Assembly: GCF_009296185.1 (NCBI RefSeq)
Contig: NZ_WBJR01000005.1
Span: 1-64,000, forward strand
DNA length: 64,000 nt
From: Hydrogenovibrio sp. JE_KL2
GTDB taxonomy: Bacteria > Pseudomonadota > Gammaproteobacteria > Thiomicrospirales > Thiomicrospiraceae
Reading direction: 5' to 3'
The notes beneath the pieces are model-generated. The model was not told the DNA's origin. It did not search any database and saw nothing but the letters and a program-made list of their open reading frames with translations. Positions 1 to 9,294 of this stretch are shown piece by piece. Within the stretch, counting starts at the first letter, position 1; every line of letters starts with the position of its first letter. Made by a program: the position numbers and the translations under genes.

Positions 1-1
1 T

Positions 2-3000
2 GGCAAGCTAACAATCGACGGCAACGGCGTATGGACGCTAGATGCGACCGGCACCAGCTTGACTGACGGCACCTATACAGCGACAGCCACGGTGACAGAT
101 GTAGCAGGCAACACAGCCAATGCGAGCCAAGACATCGTCGTAGACACCAGCATAGACAAACCAGTGATAACAAATATCACAGATACTAACGGTGATTATT
201 CTCAAGTGATTATTCATGGTACGGGTGAGCCAGGAGCAACGATAAGTTTGTATAGCCGAGATGGCAGTTCATCTACAGATGCAAATGGTGATGGAAATTT
301 TGTACAAATGCCTACGGGTACTATTACCGTTGATGCTGATGGGAACTGGTCGTTTGATATGTCAGCCTTGCCGAGTAGTTATACAAATACTCCAATTAAT
401 GACAACGAATTCTTTAAGGCGACTCAAACAGACGCCGCAGGGAATGTCAGTGCAGATTCTGATTCTGTCCACTACTGGCATGGTGATTGGTCGACTGTAA
501 ATACTGAAACTCAAGATGATTATGTCATGATGGGCGGAGGTAACGATACTATCAATATCATTAGCAATGATTCTAACGACAAGTTTGTTGTTGATGGAGG
601 TAATGGAACAGATACGGCTGTATTCAGTGGCAAGTTCTCTGATTATGCATTATCAACTAGCTCAACTGGTAGTTTGATGGTTACAGAAGGCGCTAGTACG
701 GACTCCGATGGAAATGGCGTTGGCGATGTTGATGAGCTTAGAAACATTGAAAAAGTTAAATTTAATGATGGAACTTATGATGTTTCGACGGGCGTATTTA
801 CGTTAAATGGCATTAATGTAGATATTGAGCATGATACCGGTACCAGCTCTTCAGATAGAATCACGAATGACAGTACTTTAAAGGTGACTGGGGTGGTTGA
901 TGGTGCCACACTTGAATATAGTGTTGATGGCGGTCAAACCTGGACCTCACAATATAATCCTCAAGAAGGTACTAACAATATTTCAGTTCGTCAAGTTGAC
1001 GCAGAAGGGCACACTTCTGAAAGTTCGAATGTTAGTTTCACTCTTGACACCCAGGCTGGTGCTAATATTGATGTTGATAAAATCACTGGTGATGGTTACT
1101 TGACTGCCGCTGAGGCTTCTTCAGGAGTGAAGGTGCCTGTTACAGGCTATGTTCAAGGGGATGCGCAACCAGGAGATGCAATTTCCATTATCTTGGATGG
1201 CAAAGTCATTGGAACAGGAAAAGTTTCTTCAGATGTTAATTCAAACGGAGCATACACATTTAGCGTCGATGTTCTTGGTAGCGATTTAGCGGATGGTTCA
1301 GGTGTTATTCCTGAATTAAAAGCAACTGTTACCGGTTCGGATGTTGCAGGCAACACTTTCAGTGCAGAGACTACTGAAGTTTATATGAAAGATTTTGTCG
1401 CAACGGTATCTATCAATGTTACCGATGGAAATCCATCAGATAGTGATAATGTGATATCTGCATCAGAAGCCACCTCTACTGTTGTTTCTGGAAATGTGGA
1501 AGTTGGCGGTCAGGTAAATTCGATAACCATTTCTGATGGAACGAATACTCTGACGATTCCTGCAAACCAAATTACGGTTTACTCAAATGGTAATTATACG
1601 GTTAATGCTGATGTTTCTTCTCTGAATGACGGTACGTTGACTGTGAGTGTTGAAGCCAGTGATAAATTGGGTAATGTTGGCACCAATAGCACAACTATTG
1701 AGAAAGATACCCATGCTCAGGCGGGAACCGTCACTGTTGATAGCATTACGGGTGACAACATCGTTAATACTGCAGAAGGTGCTCAAACTATCGCTGTGAC
1801 AGGAACTGCTTCAGGCGGAGATATCAGTCAAGATGATCCTGTAACCATGACTATTAATGGCCATAAATACACCACAGCAGTTGCAAGTGATGGGTCTTGG
1901 AGCGTAAATGTCAATGGCTCAGACCTATCTGCCGATACTGATAAGAGTTTCACTGTCAGTGTTGCTTCAACCGACGATGCTGGAAACACTGTAACAAGTA
2001 CAGCAACACACTCTTATAGTGTAGACGCTACGCCAGAAGCACATGATGATGGAAATGTGTTGGGTAATAACTTGTTCTTAGGGTTGCAAGGTGAATACTA
2101 TGGTGTCAATACACAACTATCCAGTGTTGAGCAGTTTAGGACTATAGTAGATTCAAATACTGCGGATGCAACATTCAAGGCGCAAAACATTGATTATCAA
2201 AAAGGGTCTGGCGATGTTTCACGAGGAACACACCTTCAGAACTTCTTAGGTAGTGATGCAGCGAGTTTAAGTAATGATCCAGGCGATACTTCAGATGGAG
2301 GTATCCATTTGTATGGCTCTATTTACTTAGCTGCGGACGACTATAACTTTAAAGTTTACGCTGATGATGGCTATCAAATTTTGATTGACGGTAAACCTGT
2401 TGCTGAAGTTGATGGCAACCAAACCTCAACATCAACAACACATGATAGCTTTACGGTTGCAGATTCCGGTTACCATAGCATTGATATTGTTTGGTGGGAT
2501 CAGGGTGGTGATTATGTATTCCAACCTGAAATCAGTTCAGACGGCGGTCAAACCTATAGTCCATTGGATAATGGAACTTTATTGCCAGAAACAGATATGA
2601 GTGGTGTTTATGCTACTCAATCGGGTAATGAAGTTGAAATTGCGACCAGTAGCCTATTGGCGAATGATACCGATGCAGATCAAGATAGCTTATCTGTCAC
2701 TTCGGTAAGTAATGCCGCTCATGGTCAAGTCACCTTGGGCAATGATGGAACAGTTACGTTTACGCCAGAAAGTGGTTATGTAGGGGTTGCAACGTTTGAT
2801 TACACCATTTCCGATGGACATGGTGGTACGGATACAGCAACAGTTTCTGTCAACGTTCTTCCTGTGGACAGTAAGCCAGTTGCAACAGATGAAACTCAAA
2901 CCATGGATTTTGAAGCATCGAATGCGCAGAATCAGTCAACCTCCAATCTGGTGATTACATTGGATGTTTCGGGTTCAATGGCGGAAAGTGCATGTAATTC

Positions 3001-5311
3001 AAATGAAACACGTTTTGAAATTGCACAGGATTCTCTGGTTAAAACCATTCAAGCGTATGAAGCGCAGGGTACGACGGAGGTCAATCTGACTTTGTTCGGT
3101 GGCAATGCTCAAAATATCGGGTGGATGTCTTCGAGCGACGCTATTGACTATATTGAATCTTTAAGCCTAACGAATAATGGTATTTTTGCCGGAAATACAG
3201 CGTTGAATATATCAAATTCAACAGATTACAAAGATGCGTTAGACGCGACAAGGGCAATTTCCTTTGACGGTCATTCAGCCGATAAGACTGTGGCGTTCTT
3301 CCTGTCTGACGGTGAGCCAACAGATAATAAATATTCTGTTAATGATGACAGTGATCAAACCATTAAAGACTGGAAATCTTTTGTCGATTCAAATGTTGAT
3401 GAATTGAATGTTATTGGTGTTGGAAATAATGTTTCCGATGATTATTTGGATGTGGTACAGGTTCAGGATGGCAAAGACGCCGTTATCGTTACCGATGAAA
3501 CACAACTGGCAGATGTCATGACAAGTAATGTGACCTTGTCTGTTTCTGGAACGGTGTCCGATAATGTTACGGGCGGCGATGGCCACATTTCTATTCAGGG
3601 TATCCAAGTTGACGGTACGACTTATACATCAACTAACTTCCCTAGTGATGGTGTATCCATTGCAGGAAAAGGAACTTTGACATTTGATTTTTCAACGGGT
3701 AATTACACCTACTCAGCAGCGTCTAATGAGTTTACTCAAGATGCTACACCGTCTTTTACAGTCACTGCTGCAGATGCAGACGGAGATACCGCAAACGTCA
3801 AAGTGACGATTGATGTAAATGTCGATGACACAGCTTCAGCACCGACATTAACGCTATCAATAGGCAGTGTGGAGCAAGTTGCCGTGACGCAAACGTATGA
3901 CAATACGCATACGTATAACTTTAACTACTGCTCTGAAACAGAGGTTTACAACCTTGGTGGAACCACGAATTCAGCGACAATTGGTATTGATGATTACAAG
4001 GACTCTCACGATGAAGGAAAAGTGATTCTTTATCGCAACGGTCAAGTCGTTGACCAGTTTGAATTGGATGCTTTAACCACTGGTGCGTCAAATACAGCCT
4101 ATTCATTCGGTGTGACAAGCTCACATGAATTTGACAGCATCAAAATACAATCAGATTCATGGGGTGACTTTACGATTACAGGTGTTTCTGCACAGGTAAC
4201 ACCAGAAACAGTGATTAACAGCGCCCATAATTATTGGCTGAAAGATGAAACCATTACTGGTACAAGCGGTAATGATATTATCAATGTTGGTTCAGGTGAT
4301 AATAAAACTGTGCTTGCCGGTAGCGGGGACGACACCATTAATATGCCAGTTGGCTGGAACAACTATGGTACGGGTAGCGTCATTAACGGTGGTTCTGGTT
4401 CAGATACATTATTTATTGACGACGCTCAACAGGTTGCCCCAACATTGCTATCTCCTAGTGGTTATCGTTATGATATTACAGCAAACACGGATGGTACTTA
4501 TACGATCGAGAAAATGGGGAACAACTACATCGACCCATCAAAGTGGTGGTCTTTGAACCACTTCAAAGTAACGGTTGATGATGTTGAAAACATCCAGTTC
4601 AACAATTCATCAGTAACCATTGGTACATCGCCTAGTGACTCTGGTAACCAATTCAACTATCAGTATGATTTGGATGCTTCAGCAGCCCTTACGGATACTG
4701 ATGGTTCAGAAAAACTTTCCGATGTGAAGATTTCTGGTTTGCCTGGCGATGGTTCAACCAGCGTTATTGGTACAGGGGTTACTGACAACGGTGATGGTAC
4801 CTATAGCGTCAAGTTGCAGGATAACGGGACAATGGCTGATGACGTCAAGCTTTCTTCTTCAAGAGAGCTGACTTCTGATGAATTGAACGATGTTCATGCA
4901 GCGGTCACTTCAACAGAGAGCAATGGCGGTGATACAGCAACCACAGAGGTGGATGCTTCTGGAGATAACTTCCTGTATGCCGATACCGGAGATGATTTGT
5001 TTGTGGGAACCAATCATCCTGATACCTTCAAAGTTGATGGCGATGGCTCAACTACCGTTCAAAACTTTGATGTACAAAATGACGTTCTTGACTTGAGTGA
5101 TGTCATTGCAGATGATCAAGTTGTGACTCAAGATACCTTATCGCAGTATTTGACGGTTACGCAAACCGATAAAGGTACGGAAGTGACAGTTGATTCGAAC
5201 GGAAAAGATGTTGCCGGAGGAGAAGTTGCCAACATCATGCTTGAAGGTTTGAACGATTCAAATAATCTTCAAATTCAGATTGATGATAATAAGGTAGACT
5301 ACAACGACTAA
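2..5311 (+). CDS. C-terminal part of a giant RTX/VWA surface adhesin, type I secretion substrate (5' end outside window)
   Basis: The reading frame is open from base 2 with no convincing start, so the gene enters from the left; 1769 residues are visible. Counting from codon 59, the order is Ig-like repeats (to about 650), with an RTX-like patch near 160-190 (MMGGGNDTINI). A PA14-like domain follows at about 670-830 (GLQGEYYG, YADDGYQILIDG), then a cadherin-like repeat near 860-940 and a von Willebrand A domain near 960-1155 with a MIDAS motif DVSGS at 969 and LSDGEPTD. A second RTX-like patch (GSGDDTINM, GGSGSDTLFIDD) lies near 1420. The tail is acidic, cysteine-free and ends DNKVDYND, typical of type I secreted RTX proteins. 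The inferred role is attachment or biofilm formation. No transporter is visible; it may lie to the left. Confidence 0.9.
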   Translation, partial: GKLTIDGNGVWTLDATGTSLTDGTYTATATVTDVAGNTANASQDIVVDTSIDKPVITNITDTNGDYSQVIIHGTGEPGATISLYSRDGSSSTDANGDGNFVQMPTGTITVDADGNWSFDMSALPSSYTNTPINDNEFFKATQTDAAGNVSADSDSVHYWHGDWSTVNTETQDDYVMMGGGNDTINIISNDSNDKFVVDGGNGTDTAVFSGKFSDYALSTSSTGSLMVTEGASTDSDGNGVGDVDELRNIEKVKFNDGTYDVSTGVFTLNGINVDIEHDTGTSSSDRITNDSTLKVTGVVDGATLEYSVDGGQTWTSQYNPQEGTNNISVRQVDAEGHTSESSNVSFTLDTQAGANIDVDKITGDGYLTAAEASSGVKVPVTGYVQGDAQPGDAISIILDGKVIGTGKVSSDVNSNGAYTFSVDVLGSDLADGSGVIPELKATVTGSDVAGNTFSAETTEVYMKDFVATVSINVTDGNPSDSDNVISASEATSTVVSGNVEVGGQVNSITISDGTNTLTIPANQITVYSNGNYTVNADVSSLNDGTLTVSVEASDKLGNVGTNSTTIEKDTHAQAGTVTVDSITGDNIVNTAEGAQTIAVTGTASGGDISQDDPVTMTINGHKYTTAVASDGSWSVNVNGSDLSADTDKSFTVSVASTDDAGNTVTSTATHSYSVDATPEAHDDGNVLGNNLFLGLQGEYYGVNTQLSSVEQFRTIVDSNTADATFKAQNIDYQKGSGDVSRGTHLQNFLGSDAASLSNDPGDTSDGGIHLYGSIYLAADDYNFKVYADDGYQILIDGKPVAEVDGNQTSTSTTHDSFTVADSGYHSIDIVWWDQGGDYVFQPEISSDGGQTYSPLDNGTLLPETDMSGVYATQSGNEVEIATSSLLANDTDADQDSLSVTSVSNAAHGQVTLGNDGTVTFTPESGYVGVATFDYTISDGHGGTDTATVSVNVLPVDSKPVATDETQTMDFEASNAQNQSTSNLVITLDVSGSMAESACNSNETRFEIAQDSLVKTIQAYEAQGTTEVNLTLFGGNAQNIGWMSSSDAIDYIESLSLTNNGIFAGNTALNISNSTDYKDALDATRAISFDGHSADKTVAFFLSDGEPTDNKYSVNDDSDQTIKDWKSFVDSNVDELNVIGVGNNVSDDYLDVVQVQDGKDAVIVTDETQLADVMTSNVTLSVSGTVSDNVTGGDGHISIQGIQVDGTTYTSTNFPSDGVSIAGKGTLTFDFSTGNYTYSAASNEFTQDATPSFTVTAADADGDTANVKVTIDVNVDDTASAPTLTLSIGSVEQVAVTQTYDNTHTYNFNYCSETEVYNLGGTTNSATIGIDDYKDSHDEGKVILYRNGQVVDQFELDALTTGASNTAYSFGVTSSHEFDSIKIQSDSWGDFTITGVSAQVTPETVINSAHNYWLKDETITGTSGNDIINVGSGDNKTVLAGSGDDTINMPVGWNNYGTGSVINGGSGSDTLFIDDAQQVAPTLLSPSGYRYDITANTDGTYTIEKMGNNYIDPSKWWSLNHFKVTVDDVENIQFNNSSVTIGTSPSDSGNQFNYQYDLDASAALTDTDGSEKLSDVKISGLPGDGSTSVIGTGVTDNGDGTYSVKLQDNGTMADDVKLSSSRELTSDELNDVHAAVTSTESNGGDTATTEVDASGDNFLYADTGDDLFVGTNHPDTFKVDGDGSTTVQNFDVQNDVLDLSDVIADDQVVTQDTLSQYLTVTQTDKGTEVTVDSNGKDVAGGEVANIMLEGLNDSNNLQIQIDDNKVDYND

Positions 5312-5368
5312 GTCTCCGTTCGTACTTCCCCATGGATGGGGTAATGATTGACGCTTAAAAGGCATGAA

Positions 5369-6718
5369 ATGTCCAGTAATCCATTTGAAAATCAGGTAGA
5401 TATTACAAAATCCAAGCTATTACAAGACGATAGCTTGGTTTCATCCTATAAGGTTAAGCAAATGATTGAAGATGACAGTGTGTCTCGATGGGTTCGAGTT
5501 CTGCATGACATCAGCAATCATTATGCAATTAAGCGAGAAAAAGACCTGCTGATTTATTTGAATCAGTTCAAAGACGACTTTGTTCGTTTTGATGAAATTC
5601 GCAAGGTCCAATTCAATTATCTGCAATTTTTCGATTTTGTAGGTAAGCGAACACTGCAGGAGAAAGTCAAGAAAACAGGGGCTCTGTCTGAAAAACAAGC
5701 TCGTCACCTTCTTGAAAATATTCTATCCGGTCTAGAAAAACTGCATGGTGTGGGTTTTGTTCATAACAATATTCGACCAGAGTCGATTCTTGTCGGGAAA
5801 GATCACTATTACCTTTTTTCGATGGATCATGCGATTCCGATGCTGACCAGCTATGAGTCCGAATTGCTAGTAGGTGATCAACGCTATACCGCACCAGAAC
5901 GTATGAATGGCCAAGCTTCAGAGGCTAGCGATGTTTACGCATTGGGCTGTATGCTGTATTACGCATTGTCAGGAAAGCATATTTACCGCTTAAGGGCGAA
6001 TCAAGACCGCTACCAGCAGCTTTATGCTCATGCATTTCACTCTATGTCCAAAGAAAATAGCTTGCCATATTTTTGGCGACAACTGGTTATTTGGATGACG
6101 CAGAAACAGCCAGAGAAGAGACCCAACCTGGCAGATTTAAAGCAATGGTTGGTCGATCAGGTTGTGCCTAAGTTTATTCGTGATGAAGTCATTGGACATA
6201 ATCGAAAATCATCTGAAACACCGTTAGAAGATTTGGCCAATCAACATTATTTGTTTGCACAATTTAAACGGGCGAATGAATATGAAGCTGAAGGTAACCT
6301 TGATTCTGCATTTAACCTCTATGAAAATGGTGCATTCCGAGAGTATTCTCGTGCAGAGAACAATTTAGGCCTTATGTACGAAAAAGGTGCACCTATCAAG
6401 CAGGACTACTTTAAAGCTATGAATTACTATCATATGGCTTATCAAAAAGGAAACCCTTATGCTGCATACAATCTTGGGCGTATGTTTGAAAAAGGTTTGG
6501 GAACCAGTGTTGACTTGAAGAAGGCATTTAAACTTTTCCAGTTTTCTGCACTCAGAGGTCATCGTCCTGCACAGCATAAGATAGGCTCTTTCTATGCGGA
6601 AGGGCAAGGCATTCCTAAGAATTTAATTCAAGCACGTTTTTGGTTTGGATTAGCAGCCAGATATGGTTGTTTAGAGTCAGAAAACAGTATCAAGAAGCTA
6701 TTAACGGCTAGCCTTTGA
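5369..6718 (+). CDS. Predicted pseudokinase with C-terminal Sel1 repeats
   Basis: The 449-residue protein has a Ser/Thr-kinase-like region (about 25-270) and three Sel1-type TPR repeats (about 330-435: NNLGLMYEKG, YNLGRMFEKG, HKIGSFYAEG). Some kinase landmarks survive: AIK with Lys55, APERM and DVYALGC. Others are altered. The catalytic HRD loop reads HNNIRPESI (132-140), so the catalytic Asp and the usual Lys and Asn are changed; DFG reads DHA (153-155); no clear glycine loop is seen. It may bind nucleotide or act as a scaffold rather than phosphorylate. The ATG at 5369 follows AAAAGG; a TTG at 5348 is an alternative. It lies 57 bases after the adhesin gene on the same strand, so cotranscription is possible. 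One dispersed-repeat copy is embedded at 6122-6138. Confidence 0.85.
   Translation: MSSNPFENQVDITKSKLLQDDSLVSSYKVKQMIEDDSVSRWVRVLHDISNHYAIKREKDLLIYLNQFKDDFVRFDEIRKVQFNYLQFFDFVGKRTLQEKVKKTGALSEKQARHLLENILSGLEKLHGVGFVHNNIRPESILVGKDHYYLFSMDHAIPMLTSYESELLVGDQRYTAPERMNGQASEASDVYALGCMLYYALSGKHIYRLRANQDRYQQLYAHAFHSMSKENSLPYFWRQLVIWMTQKQPEKRPNLADLKQWLVDQVVPKFIRDEVIGHNRKSSETPLEDLANQHYLFAQFKRANEYEAEGNLDSAFNLYENGAFREYSRAENNLGLMYEKGAPIKQDYFKAMNYYHMAYQKGNPYAAYNLGRMFEKGLGTSVDLKKAFKLFQFSALRGHRPAQHKIGSFYAEGQGIPKNLIQARFWFGLAARYGCLESENSIKKLLTASL
6122..6138 (+). repeat. Dispersed 19-mer repeat, 17-base copy inside the pseudokinase gene
   Basis: The sequence is CCCAACCTGGCAGATTT, identical to bases 2-18 of the word CCCCAACCTGGYAGATTTT found across the window. 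It encodes PNLAD in the kinase frame. It is the leftmost copy seen. Confidence 0.75.
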
Positions 6719-7153
6719 CATACCGACTTTAAAAGATTTTTCTCTGTTCTGTTGTAACAGCAGTTCCGAGAAGTCTTGCAACCACTTTGATAACACATGC
6801 ATTTCTTTGGCTTGTGTGAACTCCATCAGCTCTTTTAACGTCGCCTGCTTGATTGGGTAGTTGATGCTGCTACATGCGGCTTTGATCAGATAAAAAATCT
6901 CATCCTGAGAAAATTTCGGATTTGGCAAGAAATAGGTACTTTTGGCTAAGATAGCTGCATTGATCAATGGTAGCCAATAGCGATCTGAAACATGTTTGGT
7001 TGCCAGCAGTTCTTTATCCGGCTCGGTTTTTTCTCTAAGCGCTAGAATTTGACCTAAAGAATAAGTCGACAGCAGTTCCAAAGCCAAATCCCGGGCATTA
7101 GGCGGTAATGCCTGCAGTAATGTCTGCTCATAATCGTTTTCCAACAATTCCAT
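6701..7153 (-). CDS. Hypothetical helical protein, 150 aa
   Basis: I do not recognise a family. The protein looks soluble and mostly helical, with leucine-rich segments (ENDYEQTLLQALPPNARDLA at the N terminus, FSELLLQQNREK near the C terminus) and no signal peptide or membrane segment. It converges on the pseudokinase gene and the two overlap by 18 bases at their 3' ends. A TTG at 7159 in the same frame is an alternative start; ATG 7153 is preferred although neither has a strong ribosome binding site. It stands alone between two plus-strand genes. The length and lack of internal stops support a real gene. Confidence 0.6.
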   Translation of the reverse strand: MELLENDYEQTLLQALPPNARDLALELLSTYSLGQILALREKTEPDKELLATKHVSDRYWLPLINAAILAKSTYFLPNPKFSQDEIFYLIKAACSSINYPIKQATLKELMEFTQAKEMHVLSKWLQDFSELLLQQNREKSFKVGMSKASR

Positions 7154-7297
7154 AACCAAGTGCCGTATTGATGAGGTTGAAAATAAGTTTTACTGAACAG
7201 TAAATAAAAGTTTCTGTTTACGAAACCAGAGTTTATTTCAGAATTATCTTATAGAATATATTTATTCATATTTTATCTTATAAAGAGGTTTGAAGCC

Positions 7298-7816
7298 ATG
7301 TCCAACCATTATCTTGCAAAGTATTTAGATGCTGTTCCAGACTTTCCTAAGCCTGGGATTCTGTTTCAAGATATTTCACCTTTATTGAAATCGCATTTTA
7401 CTGAGACGATTGATGCGATTTCTGCGTTGTTCTCTCATGATGAGTGGCAAGAGATTGATTGCTTGGTTGGTATTGAGTCCCGCGGCTTTATTTTTGCCTC
7501 CGCATTGGCTTATAAGCACAACAAAGGGTTTATTAAAGTCAGAAAACCAGGAAAACTGCCCAATGTGAAAGCGAAGAAATCATATGGCTTGGAGTACGGA
7601 ACAGACAGCCTTGAAATGCAGGCGGGTCAAGGGCAAAAAGTGGTGATTCTTGATGACTTGATTGCGACAGGTGGCTCAATGGAAGCAGCGGCGCACTTAT
7701 GCGAAGAAGTCGGTTATGACGTCGTTGGTTTAGCTTGCCTGATTGATTTAACCTCCCTAAACAATTTTAATTTTAAAGGAATGGGTGTCCGTTCCGTGAT
7801 TCAATTCGACGACTAG
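7298..7816 (+). CDS. apt: Adenine phosphoribosyltransferase
   Basis: This cytosolic purine-salvage enzyme converts adenine and PRPP to AMP and pyrophosphate. The 172-residue length is standard. The PRPP-binding loop reads VVILDDLIATGGSM (about 125-138). The family N-terminal pattern PDFPKPGILFQDISPLL and the block GIESRGFIFASALAY are also present. AAAGAGG at 7281-7287 serves as ribosome binding site, and an AT-rich leader from 7160 probably holds the promoter. The next gene follows 32 bases later on the same strand but is functionally unrelated. Confidence 0.96.
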   Translation: MSNHYLAKYLDAVPDFPKPGILFQDISPLLKSHFTETIDAISALFSHDEWQEIDCLVGIESRGFIFASALAYKHNKGFIKVRKPGKLPNVKAKKSYGLEYGTDSLEMQAGQGQKVVILDDLIATGGSMEAAAHLCEEVGYDVVGLACLIDLTSLNNFNFKGMGVRSVIQFDD

Positions 7817-7848
7817 TTAGACTGGTTTCTGAATAAAAGAGATATTTC

Positions 7849-9255
7849 ATGCAACTGCCTCGACTGACAAACAGTATTTTTCTCGATCAATTCCTTTTCA
7901 TGCAGCTTATCGGTGTTTTCATCGGTTTGGCGTTTCCCCATTTCCTGGTTTGGTATGGCTTTCATGCAGAAGAAGTTTTGACAATTGATTTTTATATTGT
8001 TTCTCAGGTAGCTGGGCAAATTGTCGGTTTGATCAGTTTTCTGTTGATTTCAATGGTTATTCGTCCACATTTGAAGCTTTTGTCGCACAAAATGCAGGAT
8101 ATTGCCAATGGATTGCAGAGCAAGTCTTTTGACGATCATACTTTGAACTGTGAAGAAGGCATGTGTCAGATTGAAGTGTCGTCCAATGATGAGATTGGCG
8201 TGAGTGCTCGGGCTTATAACCAATTGCTTGATGCACTAATCAAGTCGCATGAAGTTGAGCGTGTTTTTGGACGTTTTTCCAAAATCATGTCGGAAAATCT
8301 CGATTTATCGAAATTGGCGGATGAAACCTTGAGCCTGCTGATACAAACCACCAATTTTGAAGCAGGTGCATTCCTGGTGATTAGGCAGGGAACACTGAAT
8401 GTAATTGCCTCGCAAGGTATTCTCGACCCAGAAAGTCTTCCCAATCATGATGTCATTGAAAAATGTCTGAAAGAAATTAAAACCAAACGTATTTCTTTGC
8501 CGGACAATATTGAGCTGGATGGTGTTTTGACGCACTTCCGACCTTCGGAGATTTTTATCGAACCGATTGAGTTCAAGGGAACGGTTCTTGGCGTATTGGT
8601 TGCGGCAACAGGCGCTTATGCGGCGGATGATCATACCGAACAATTAGCGCAACTGTTCAGCAGAAGCATTGGTTTGGCAATCAACAACGCCATGATTCAC
8701 TCTAAATTCCAGAAATTAGCTGCGGTAGATGGATTGACTGGGGTCTACAACCGCCGCTTTGGGATGGAGCGTCTAAAAGAAGACTTTTCAAGGGCCATTC
8801 GCGAGCAGACCAATATGACACTGGCAATGGTTGATATTGATCATTTTAAATCTATCAACGACACTTATGGCCATTTAGTGGGAGATCGTGTCATTAAGAT
8901 GATTGCCTCGATTATCAAGAACACCGTGCGTGAAGGAGATATCGTGGTACGTTATGGTGGAGAAGAATTTTTGATGATTCTCCACGGCGCTTCCTGTCAA
9001 AATGCGTTTAATATTTGCGAACGTATTCGCCATCAGGTGAAAGATACGCTATTCCAAGAAAATAATCAGGTCATTCAGGTCACTGTTAGTGTTGGGTTAG
9101 CAGCTTATCCAGAGCAACCGGCTGGCGATGAAATGGAGCTTATTCATAAAGCAGACCAAGCGCTTTATCAGTCAAAAGAAGGTGGTAGAGACCAAGTCGT
9201 TAAGTTTGGTGTTTTGCCGAATGAAGCAGAAGAGAAGTCAGAGGTATTGGTTTAA
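7849..9255 (+). CDS. Membrane-bound diguanylate cyclase (HAMP-GAF-GGDEF)
   Basis: This protein is predicted to make c-di-GMP from two GTP at the inner membrane. Two hydrophobic helices (about 12-33 and 44-67) are followed by a HAMP-like linker, a GAF-like domain (about 140-285) and a GGDEF domain (about 300-460). The active-site motif is GGEEF near 370, which is competent in known cyclases. An RxxD product-inhibition site, REGD, sits five residues before it, so feedback inhibition is expected. The signature DGLTGVYNRRFG opens the cyclase domain. There is almost no periplasmic loop, so the stimulus is more likely membrane or cytoplasmic through GAF. It converges with argH. Confidence 0.93.
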   Translation: MQLPRLTNSIFLDQFLFMQLIGVFIGLAFPHFLVWYGFHAEEVLTIDFYIVSQVAGQIVGLISFLLISMVIRPHLKLLSHKMQDIANGLQSKSFDDHTLNCEEGMCQIEVSSNDEIGVSARAYNQLLDALIKSHEVERVFGRFSKIMSENLDLSKLADETLSLLIQTTNFEAGAFLVIRQGTLNVIASQGILDPESLPNHDVIEKCLKEIKTKRISLPDNIELDGVLTHFRPSEIFIEPIEFKGTVLGVLVAATGAYAADDHTEQLAQLFSRSIGLAINNAMIHSKFQKLAAVDGLTGVYNRRFGMERLKEDFSRAIREQTNMTLAMVDIDHFKSINDTYGHLVGDRVIKMIASIIKNTVREGDIVVRYGGEEFLMILHGASCQNAFNICERIRHQVKDTLFQENNQVIQVTVSVGLAAYPEQPAGDEMELIHKADQALYQSKEGGRDQVVKFGVLPNEAEEKSEVLV

Positions 9256-9282
9256 GCTTTAGGCAGTGCGCCCAAAGCTTAA
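9252..9282. terminator. Hairpin between convergent cyclase gene and argH
   Basis: TTAAGCTTT (9252-9260) and AAAGCTTAA (9274-9282) form a perfect 9-base stem, with an inner GGC/GCC pairing in the loop. The stem overlaps the cyclase stop codon region. No strong T tract follows on either strand, so the terminator role is inferred from position. Confidence 0.5.
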
Positions 9283-9294
9283 ATAGAGAAAGCT

